Made by a program: the position numbers and the translations under genes. From Aplysia californica (Eukaryota > Mollusca > Gastropoda > Aplysiida > Aplysiidae), in contig NW_004797857.1 in the NCBI RefSeq assembly GCF_000002075.1, positions 71,421 through 135,420 of the forward strand: a stretch of DNA of 64,000 bases, in the 5' to 3' direction. The notes beneath the pieces were generated by a model that saw only the letters and a list, made by a program, of their open reading frames with translations, had not been told where the DNA came from and ran no database searches. Positions 24,310-34,800 of the stretch are shown piece after piece (position 1 is the stretch's first letter; each line of letters starts with the position of its first letter).

Positions 24310-24461
24310 AGGCAGGGGTAGGCCACGGGAAACATGGAGGAGATGTATGTGTGGAAAGGGACATGAGAGAGATGAAGCTCACTTGGAACGAGCTTGGAAG
24401 GATGGCCCAGGACAGAGATAAATGGAAGGAGCTTGTATATCTATCGTTTGCAAAATTCTAA
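24310..24461 (+). mobile_element. LINE (non-LTR retrotransposon) ORF2 C-terminal remnant
   Basis: The reading GRGRPRETWRR, then in a neighbouring frame ERDMREMKLTWNELGRM and AQDRDKWKELVY, is the typical end of non-LTR reverse transcriptase proteins (RGRP-TW--, L-W---LAQDR--W). It ends in TAA at 24459-24461. Only this 3' end is recognisable, the usual result of 5' truncation, and it carries a frame break. The clade is uncertain (RTE- or CR1-like). Confidence 0.7.
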
Positions 24462-24862
24462 AGGTTGCCAGCACAGTTCAGCATTAGTTCTAAACTCCTT
24501 GTCTAATACTAAAACGTATACAGGTGGTGGAACATTTTTGCATTACGCTTTTGCGTGCCGATAGTGTAATAATAATGTGTGTAGTGTGTAGCCGTCTAGT
24601 CTATCTAATTTCCTAGCCTCTTCATTGTTTCATTCAGTGCTCTTGGGATGTACACGGTTAAATATTTTTTTCGTTTGATTGGATGTATTTTCACTACACT
24701 CAATTCTGAGGATTAAATTTGTGCTTATATTGTGTGTTTTTGTCTTCAGCTCAGAGTTTAGTTTTCTTTCATCTTGAATGTTATTGTGAAAAAATTTTCA
24801 GCTGACGTCTCAGTCTCAGTTTCAGGGCAATGAACCGTGTGAGCAACATTTCAAATTTGAAC

Positions 24863-25175
24863 ATGGGAAGAAAGTGTAGGGGGTGGGGCTGTAGAAGTGG
24901 TTATGCCAGCCAAGAGGGAGATAGCAAAATAACAATAATACAGATTTCCAAAAGATTCAGAAAAAAGCACACTAATGGATCAAAAGTGTTCCAAATAAAT
25001 TTGTCATGTTAGAAGATGTCATGGATTACAATGTATGAGAATTTGCTCTCTGCACTTCCCACCTGATGTACCTTTGACACGGGCTGGAAGATTTATAGTG
25101 CCCACAAAGCCTCCATCAATATTTCCAGAAGTACTACCAAAAAAAAGCAACTACAACAAGTTCAGCTTCTTCTAG
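24863..25175 (+). pseudogene. Decayed THAP-domain sequence (P-like DNA transposon or host THAP gene remnant)
   Basis: The left part reads GRKCRGWGCRSGYASQ, the start of a THAP zinc finger (C-x3-C, then SGY). The right part (25038-25175) reads RICSLHFPPDVPLT and TKPPSIFPE, the C-x2-H motif and PSIF end of the same domain. The halves lie in different frames with stops between, so the domain is not translatable as it stands. THAP fingers bind DNA and occur in P-element-like transposases and in host regulators. An ORF after it (25199-25489) has no family I recognise. Confidence 0.6.
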
Positions 25176-25832
25176 AGCTGCTGATATTGATGAAATGAAT
25201 GTATACATTAAAGAAAGAGATGCCTTCAAGTTTTATTCAGTTTTATCAAACAATGGATATGAAGCCGACAGCCATTGGCAATGTTGCAAAGAGTAAAGAT
25301 TATAATACAATTGTCTTGCTCAGCAGAACTGGAGATGGCCCTGTTTTTGCATTTTCCAAGTATTTTATGGTTGTTCACCTCATCCATAATCACGTGAAAG
25401 AGTTGTTATTTGAAGCTTCACAAACTAAAGCACCATCAGGCATCCAGGCTTCACTAGAGATGTTGTCACATGCTAGAGTTAGAGCCTAAAGGAAATTTTG
25501 CACTTCGTGTGTAACCTTCCAGAGAGGCATTGTTGGCCCGCACTACTACTAGATCTACTACTTGTTGGGTAGGGTTTTTTGTTGTTGTTGGAAACCACTG
25601 AAAAACTGTACAGAAATTGATTAGTGGCGATTTTGTGGGACTATCCATCGACATTCCATCTTGATATTGTTATCGCAAGCTCATGCAGTTGGCAAATATA
25701 AGGACAGGCGAAGAAAAAAAATAGCAAAGCTGTCATCCAGATCATGGAAACAGTAACTTTTTCAGAGGTAAGAGACGTCTTTTTTATCAGCAGCTGATTG
25801 GGTTCAGTTACGTGCACTCCGTCTGAAGAGCG

Positions 25833-25833
<1 letters not shown>

Positions 25834-25866
<33 letters not shown>
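25834..25866. repeat. TA microsatellite
   Basis: About 16 TA units in the intergenic region before the ZNF318-like gene. Confidence 0.9.
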
Positions 25867-25869
<3 letters not shown>

Positions 25870-26600
25870 GTCATTTGGACAATTAAGGTCACAATATTTT
25901 CACCGGTTTCGTACATGAACAAGAATTAACTTATACCGTAACAGGCCTACGTCAAATTAGGCCTCTACATCCCTTTTTGCTTTCGTTTCTCCTCTCTCTT
26001 CTCTCACATAGCCTTGCCATTCAGCAGAATTTAAAACATAATAATAATATATAAAAGTACATAGATCTATGTATTTTTCTCAAATGAGTGCATACTTTGG
26101 AATCAAAAGCTTGTAAAACAAACAGTTTCATTTTAAAACCGGCGCTGTGGGTTGAAAACCATGAGGTGAATGACTTTTACTTTGACGTTTCAATTTAACA
26201 TTAGTTTTATATCTCAGTCAAATCTGGCACCCTTAGCCTCACACAGCAGACCATTTTGTGCACCCAAACATTAAACATGTCCGCCAAATCCCTGAGAGAC
26301 TGAGAGCGACAAAATGAGACGTTGCGCACCCCTAAACAGAACTGCAAGGATTACTTGTCGTCTATCTCGAAATAACTATTTAACCTTTTAACTTCACATT
26401 AATATCCACAGTTTAACCAATAATTTACTTTCATACACAATCTCATTTCATATCTTGTGACAGAAATTTAGAAAATGCCTTAAATTTAAATTGCCTTAAA
26501 TAAACTTCTTGAGCACGCCACCGGTTCTTGCATGGAGACGGGTTTCTTCAGTCCTTACAGAACCTACTTCTGCTTTCGTTTCTAAAGCCAAACATTTGGA

Positions 26601-26840
26601 ATGTCTTATCGTGGCGGACGTGGATCTGGTCGCCACAGAGATGACAGGGGATATGGTCCAGGGCCGTATGGAGGACCTGGTGGATATAGATCTAGTGCAG
26701 ATCCTTATCAAGCTCCACCAAGGCCACCACCACCTCAGCATGATCCCTATCGATCAGGTTATGGACCTCCACCTGTATTAGATTATGGTGCTCCACCCCC
26801 AATACCAGCACCACTTCCAGCCCCAGGGGGATTATATCAT
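26601..26840 (+). CDS. ZNF318: ZNF318-like exon 1 (Gly/Arg/Pro-rich N-terminus)
   Basis: Eighty codons, [19 protein letters not shown] onward, rich in Gly, Arg, Pro and Tyr, ending GGLYH before GTAAGT. The composition resembles the disordered, Arg/Pro-rich start of vertebrate ZNF318. The ATG context is TTGGAATGT and an in-frame stop lies 15 bases upstream, so this is the natural start. Confidence 0.85.
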
Positions 26841-28772
26841 GTAAGTGTTTTAGGTTTTCTCAATTAATCTTCGTCTTTTTGCAATAATTCCATCTCCAGC
26901 ATGCTGCTCACAGTGGCTCGTGTTGTGGTTGAAACTGCTTTGCTGCCGCTGGTGAGCCGCTTCGGAGCGGCTCAGGGCGCAGGCACATTCCTTGGCGTTT
27001 TAGTTCCCACCCCCCTTATTTGGGCCTCTAGATCTAGATCTAGAATCTATATACTATATGTTTGATGCGCAGTGAGAGACATGACATGCCGCTAAACGTA
27101 GAAAAGACGCATCTTTTTGATTGGCTGCTAATTTTAGTACTGTGATGTCATCACTTCCTGGGATACCCACATGGAACGACGTGTTTTCTGTAGGCCTAAC
27201 ATTTAGGATTTCCTAGATTTAGAATCTAGATCTAATCTAGATCGTCGATGCTCAGAAGAGTAAGATTAAGAACGCTGAAACACGGTAAACACAAAGACAA
27301 TGAACCGCACGAAAGTTGCCGTAAAGACGCTGGACGATTAGATCTAGAATCTAGATCTAAATCTAGATCCAGCCCCCCCCCCACCCCTTGTGCATTTTTA
27401 ATCACTAATATATTTTTTTTAAAACCACAAACTTCAAAGCAGCTCTACAAATTATAATTTTTATATATATATATATGGAACTGTTGGTCAGTCGGGAGGA
27501 GGAGAAGAGAAAAAAAAAAAGGAAGAGGCTAGCCGTACTTAATGACGGCTAGATTGGCAGTCTAGCCGTACTTAAGTACGGCTAGACTAGTTGGCTAACC
27601 GTACTTATTCATATGATGGCTAGACTGACAATAAAAAAAAATAATAGGCCTATGAATTATAAATTTTTAGTTTACAGTACCTAAAGTATTTGTATTTGAG
27701 ATGAAACCAGGTGCCTTAATGACAGTGCAAATATTTTAAACCCCCTGTTTTCTAATGTTAATAGGGCCTAAGATAAGTACGGCTAGACTGGCAGTCTAGC
27801 CATACTTAAGTACGGCTAGACTTCTTGGCTAACCGTACTTTAAGTACGGGTAGACAGCCAGGCTAGCCGTACTTCAGCAATGTAGCAATGACCACGAAAA
27901 ACTTTTTTTTGCCAGAAAGTGTTTGCAAATAGGTGCATTTTGTAGCTCTATCTTCACAGAGCATGGGACTTTTAGAATTTTTGAAATCCATCAATAAACA
28001 AAAAAGTTACGAATTTCTTAATCAATTAATTTTTGGTACGCTTTTATTATAATGAAAAAACCCAAAATATGGGACGTTCTTAGGTGAGTTTTGAGACAAT
28101 ATTCGTCATAACTCGCTCATTTCTCGGAGTATTTAAAAGAAACTTGGCAACCCAGTACATTGTCTAGTGCAGAATCTAGTCTTGCTTTCAGATTTTTCAT
28201 AGCTATCCTACTTTTTGAGTTATCAAGACGTTTATAGGAAAAAATGTGGTGGTTTTCTGTGCGTTTTGAGACAATATTTGTCATAGCTCGCCTATTTCTT
28301 GGGATATGTAAATGAAACTTGGCAGTCTAGTACATTTTTTAATGCAGAATCTAGTCATGCTGTCAGATTTTAAATATCTGTCATACTTTTTGAGTTGTAA
28401 AGTCATTAACAGGTAAAAAAGTGGCGTTCTTTAAGGATTTACAAAGATTGTCAGTCATATGTTCTCCCAAAGTCATGATATTTGAATGAAACTTGGCAAC
28501 AGAAAAGGTTCCTCCTTGTCAAGCAATGCTCTGGATCAATTTGTCACAAAAATGTAAGTAGAGAGCTGGATTTATTAGTCTAATAAATCCAGTTCTTCTC
28601 TACTAGTAAAAGCATGCACACTTTGTTATAGAAAATAAGATCGTCCCTGTGTTTATCCATTGTTGGACAGTGTCCTATTGTGTGGTAGATTAAGATGCGT
28701 TCAAATAATATATAGTTTACAAGTCATGGGAATATTTCGCATGTGTAGGCTACAACTCACCCCCCCCCCCTT

Positions 28773-28864
<92 letters not shown>

Positions 28865-31800
28865 ACGCACACACACACACACATGCGCGCGCACTCACGC
28901 ACGCACGCGTGAACCATAACAATGTATAAACGGGACTATCTTCTGAGACTGGACTAAATACGTACCATACTCTTTAATTATAACAATCTTAAAGCCTCAC
29001 TTTTCCAAACAGAGCACACAGGACGAGTCCAAGAGTGTGCTTTCCCAAGAGGGGGGAATAGGCTTTCATAACGCAAACACAATGCCATACCACTTCTCAA
29101 GAAGTCTGCTTTTCTGTTTCTATTCTTCTGTCATGCAATCAAGCAAGTAAAAAAGACTACATCTATTGTATTGTGACTAAAATGCAACAAAAACGCAAGT
29201 TATCAAGGCCCCCGTTTAGTTTTCAAGTATCCTTCCCCCCCCCTTTCCGGTTCACATAAGCGGGGCCTCGTTTGTAGCGCCCGAGGAGACCAATGGCTGA
29301 TGACGTCACTCAGTGGAAATTTCCCAGCCGCCGGTCATTCACCCAGCACGCGCAAATGGCAATGCCGCTTTTCCCTTAGTTACTCCCACATTTTTAAAGA
29401 TTACGCGAAAACCGCTAAACACAGAAGCATGCAATTTTAAGGGAATAAAGAAAAATGGTGTACAACATATCAGTCAGTTTGACAAATCACAGCTCCTAAA
29501 AATCTTCAAAGCGCACCACATCAACCACTTTCTCAAAGGTTTTCGACTACTTCTTGGATGGGTACAATGTTGTCAAACTGCATACTACGAGATTGACCTC
29601 TTTTCTAATTGGCTGCCAAGTTTCATTCATATCCATTCACGAGAAGCGGCGTGAGAGCGAGTTGAAGACAACAACCTTTGCGTTAGTGCGTCCCACGAAA
29701 CACCCCCGCTCCGGGGGTCAAAAATCGGCAGAACAAAACGCGCTCAGTGGGCATTGCTGATTTTAAGAAGGCCGTGGAGGTACCGGATGTGTTTTCGGTA
29801 TGTTAATAACATTTTGGAATTCTTAGATTTAGTAGTTGGACATGATGGAAGATCGCTTAGATCTAGATCTAGATCGTTGATGCTCAGAACAGTAAGATTA
29901 AGAACGCTGATGTTTGAAATTGAAACACAGTAAATGCAAAGACAATAAACCGCCCGAAAACTGCCGTAAAGACGCTGGAGGATTAGATCTAGAATCTAGA
30001 TCTACCTCCACCAGTATTCTTAATCACTAAAAAACAAACTACAAAGCAACAAATTATAATTTATGGGACAAACTGTTGGTCAGTCAGGAGTAGGAGAAGA
30101 GAAAAAAAAAACCCTTCCGGGACCGGATTCGAACCGCTCATAAAATAATTGAATGACTTCAAACGCAGACGCGCTGTCCATTCGGCCATCAGAACTTCCA
30201 ACAGCGAGAGGTAGATTAAGCTTGATATATATATATATATACATAGACACCTCCATCTTTGGTGCCGTGCGGTTGGCTATACTTAGATGTGGTCACGTGA
30301 TCGGAGGGGTATCCAGGTCTGACGTCAAACAAGATGGCCGCCTTACCTAAATATAGTTTGCGTCGTTCTACGTTTAATTGCATGTTGAAACTCCCCTACT
30401 CTTGAAGCCAAAACCGGCGAATAATAATGGGGGCCTGGGAACTACCGAAAAAGCGGTCATTCCTTTAAAACGACTTCGATGTCAAATCACTGTAACCGGG
30501 CACCTAGCCTCAATATCTACGTACGCGGCAACCGGGCATGTTGTAGGCCTAATATCAGTGTCACATCACATACACGGTAACCGGGCAGTTCAGAACTCCC
30601 GAGTTCAGTTTTTGTCATCCGGTGTTGCCTTCAACCCCACGGTCCTACCCCTCCCCCGACTGTACCTTTTAAAAAAATCAGTAATCCTCCCATTCCGGAG
30701 CTCTATACTCATTATGTGATGTGAACGCACAGGTTCACTGACCTGTTTACACGTTCAAGAAGCGGATTGTTGAAAGAGCGAGGCATTCACTTGGACAGAA
30801 TCATCTTTTACTTCTATCTAGATCTGCAGTACAGTAAATCAATTGTAAACACGATCGTCTGATTACTTAGCTCGCATTTGTTTCTATAGCACCAAGTAGA
30901 TTGATCTAGTATTTGTGAGACTTTAAATCTAGGCTAGGAGGGTAGATATCTAGACATGGATCGGTTCATCAAGGAAACCCCTAAGATACCATGCAACACT
31001 AATTGTAAGGTTATTTAACTCTTTATCTCCGAAGGGGGGTAAAAACCTACTATGCTGGGGTCCTCTTTTGGTACAAAATTTTAAAAATGACATAAACACC
31101 ACAAAACTGTTTTTAAATCAAAACAAGTGAATTTATTTTCACAGTTCTTCATCTAATGAATGCGCTCCCGGTAAAAGAGACCTATTGCCAAAAAGTAATT
31201 TGACGTCGAAGTCGTTGTAAAGGAGTATGCCTGAGCCGCTGTCAGCATCTCACTGGCTCAGTGGTTCGGACCGCGACTTGCCGAAGATAAAGAGTTAAGA
31301 GACAGTGCTATTTAGACATTTTTTCCGTGCTGCCACACATGAGACAAACGGTATAGCACAACTCGTTTGCCCCACCCAGTATTCTGACAACGGGATGACC
31401 AGTCTTAGCACTGTTCCCATAATGCTAGGCCCCAGGCGGGAAAGATGCTAAAATGTCAATTTTAAAGTCTTAGGTATCACACGTCGGAGCTGGGACTCGA
31501 TCCCCCGACCTCCCGATCCCGAGGCAGGTGCCTTAGGTACCGCAAGGTCATTGGGCCTGTTATGTCACATACAACAGTGTACATTTGATGTACAGAAAAT
31601 GGTTAAAGATTAAGAAACTAAAATCTCAGAATTACTCCAGATCTTTATTCTTGGTTTTCGTCCATTTCTGTACCCCTTTTTTTTAGTATGTCATTTACCT
31701 GTACTCAGTGGTTTTTTTACATTAAAATAGCTATAGGCATCTTGCAACTTTTGCTTTTTTCAAATGCAGCTTTTTGCAACTTTTGCTATTTTCGAATGCA

Positions 31801-34800
31801 ACTTTTTCCGGGGACAGTTTAAGGTTGCAAGGAAATCACAGCTGATCCATGTCCTGCGTGTAATTGCTAATTGTTTTAGCTGCAGTGGGCTAACATTGAA
31901 TTATAATTTCATTCACAGGAGCCGGGTTACAGCCATCCTCCTTCTGATCGGTTTGGACCTTCAAGAGAGTACTCATCATATGGCCGAGAGAGTCAAGCCC
32001 AAGGAGGGGGGGATAGTCGATATGGGAGCAGACCAGCAGATTCTGTGACAGATTATGGACATACCAGTCAAAAGCCACAAAATAGTCAACGAGAATCCAC
32101 ACCAAGTTCCCAGACTGGGAACCAGATGTCAGGCTTGGATCTAGATGCTCTTCTACAAGATGAGAGGTTGAAAAGTGTTCTGTTTGCAGGTATTTCTAAA
32201 GCTACTGCAAAATTAGAACAGTCACTTCAAAATGAGGACAACAGAGAGTCTGTTGCGTTTGTTAGTGAGTCTTCAAAATCTTCATCTCAGTTGTTTCCCT
32301 CAGCAAGTGGTGAAGCACAGCAAAAGCCAAAATCTATCCTGAAACAGAAGAGCAGCATGCCAAGTGTGAGCACTGTATCACAGAGTGCAAGTACAAGTGA
32401 GTCATTGTCTAATCTTAGTACCCTAGAAAGGACCTTGCAGCTGCTGCGCGGCAAGTCCACTATTCCACAGTCATCATCTTCTGTGTCAAAGTCAGAGAGT
32501 CAGAGGAGTGTTGCAGAGTTGAAAGGTGCTCTTGGTCAACTCTCGTCCTACCGCGATGTGGATGGGGGACTGAGTCAGATTGAAAGCTATGGAGGTGATG
32601 AAGAAGACGAGCACTTGTACTCAGACGCTCCCCCGGTCCATACCAGTGTTCGTGCTTCTCTGCCTCCCGATGCGGAGACGATTAAACGAGAGACAGACAC
32701 GTATGATGTCCAAGAAAAGCTCTTTGAGCAGTGGCGACAGTCTATTAATCAAGGCAGTTCTGCAGCAGACAGTAGCAAAAGGAAGGAATCCAGCAAGTCT
32801 TCACAGAAGGCAGAGGTTAAAAGCTCTTCTCCCTCAAGGCAGGTTTCCCAAGAGTCCGGTTCAAACGAAGACATTGATTCTACCGTGCAAAATATTCTTC
32901 ACTCTATTGGCTTTAATTTTGATCTATCCAAAAGAATGCAAGAGCTTGCCCGTAAAAAAAAAGAGGAGGAGGATAGCCTTCAGACTGGGATTGTGAATGA
33001 GGCTGCTTCTTTCTTAGGAGGTGAGAGTGGAGAACTTCGTGAGAAAGATATAGTTAAGAGGCTTAGACATGAGCAAGATGATGCAAATATTGAAACCTTG
33101 TTAAGAGAAGCAAGAGCTAGTATGGGTGGTCGCAGGGGAAGTCCTGATAGGGAAGGGAGACTGTCTCCTACATCTAGAAGGCAAGTAGATGAGAAATTCC
33201 TAGAGGGTTTGTTCAGAAGTAAAGCATCCGAGAGGGGGAGAGGGCCGAGTTCAGAGTTTGAAAAGACAAGAGAGTTGTATAAGGATGAGAGGAGTCCCGA
33301 GAGACGTGTAAGTTCTGAGAGGGGAAAAGGTAATGTAGATAGTCGCTCAAACAGACGGGATGACAAGCCAGGGGCTGGTAGGTACAAGGAAAAAGATTCT
33401 TACCATGAAGGTTTCCCGAAAAGAGATGATATCGAGGACAGGCATTCTTTCTCTAATGATAGACATGACGAGACTCAACAATCTAGAAGATCATTAAGCG
33501 GAGGTAGAGATGAGCTGCAGTACTCAAGAAGATCAAATGTGCATCAAGACTCTCCACCAGTCTCTTCCAGAAGTGGGTATGGGAGATCACCCGATGATTC
33601 AAGGCATCGGGTCAGTGAGCGATTTCAAGATGACTACAAAGATGAGTATTACTATCCGGATGAGAAGGAAGCAGTGGACAACTCTGGTGGTGTGCCTCTT
33701 TTCTCGACGCTCAGTTCAAGGAGGAAGGAGGGAGACCGTGTTTCTTCTGAAAGACTGAGTGTTCCATCTGGGTCTAAGCTGGCCCAGGTTGAAAATTTCC
33801 GGGTAATGTCCAACTTTGACAATGGCAGCGATTTCTCTGAGACACGAAGAATCATTCTTCCTGCTCGGTCAGATCAGCGCCGCTTTGTGTCCAAGTCACC
33901 ACCCGGTCGAAGTTCACGGTCCCCCGAGTACAGGCGGAATCGGAAACGAGTAATGTCTCCATATGACCCTGTCTCTGGAGACGAAATGGGTGGTAAAGGT
34001 TACAATGATTATTATGGTAGCTCAAATGCCCCTTATCCCAAAACAAGAAGAGTTCTCTCTCCTGCTGGTTCTGCATCACCAGGTCGAAGAAGCTCTCTGA
34101 GTGGCCGCAATGACTATACCGTTGAAAGGTATAGGTCTCCACAGCGGAATAGGGATATGTCTCCTTACGAATCTCCTGCTGACCAGTACCCTCGTAGATA
34201 CCGTTCACCAAGTCGTAGCCCTCCTAGAGCTGAGATCTATCAGGGTCGAGCCTACGATGATCTGGTCCATTATGATGTGCCCAGAAGAGGCTCGCGAGAG
34301 AGGTTCAGAAGTCCGGGGCCTCGCTTGTCGAAGTCCCCTAGCTCTCGCGATTTATGGAAATCTCGAACACCAGAAAGACAACGGCAGAGAAGCCCAGGTC
34401 GACGAAGATCAGTGACCCCAGACAGGCGACGTTCAAGGAGCCCAGGACGTCGGCGCTCGCGTAGTCCTGGAAAGCGAAGATCTAGATCCCCTGACCGGCG
34501 ACGGAGGTACCCGGCGAAGAGGTATTCGAAAGATGAAAAAGGAAAGTCACCTACCAGACGGAGGTCCCCAGTGCAAAGAAAACAAGCAACGAGCCAAAAG
34601 CCTGCTACGGACAAATACAAAATTGACCACCGAGGTGAAAAAGAACTGCAAAAGCCAAAAGTTGATGTTTCTAAACTGCCAGCACACGAGAGGAAAGCAT
34701 ACCTGCAGAAGATGCTAGAAGAAAAGGGACAGACTGTGGATCAAACTAAGATCACCATCATTTCTTCCGTTGAAAAATTGACAGAGATTCCTGTAGAGCA

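Larger units (their letters stand above)
22041..26582. other. Intergenic DNA between PRPF18 and the ZNF318-like gene
   Basis: Contains the family A SINE, a pogo-like end at 23170-23220, the TGTC array, a SINE B tail, the LINE remnant, the THAP remnant and a TA array. From 25900 to 26580 it is unique AT-rich DNA; the ZNF318-like promoter and 5' UTR presumably lie there. Confidence 0.6.

Noticed and set aside
29313-29654. 113-codon ORF in ZNF318-like intron 1
   Set aside because: No recognisable family; sits in moderately GC-rich repeat-like DNA next to SINEs.
27200-30105. An LTR element: two direct repeats about 2.6 kb apart
   Set aside because: The repeats are SINE tails, one with a tRNA-like head. 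No TG..CA ends, primer-binding site or retroviral ORF lies between.
30110-30205. A tRNA-Ser or tRNA-Leu gene
   Set aside because: A and B boxes are good, but the acceptor ends do not pair and the sequence continues into a SINE tail repeated at 27200.
30378-30719. 113-codon ORF
   Set aside because: Overlaps the hAT-like family fragment; composition gives no protein match.
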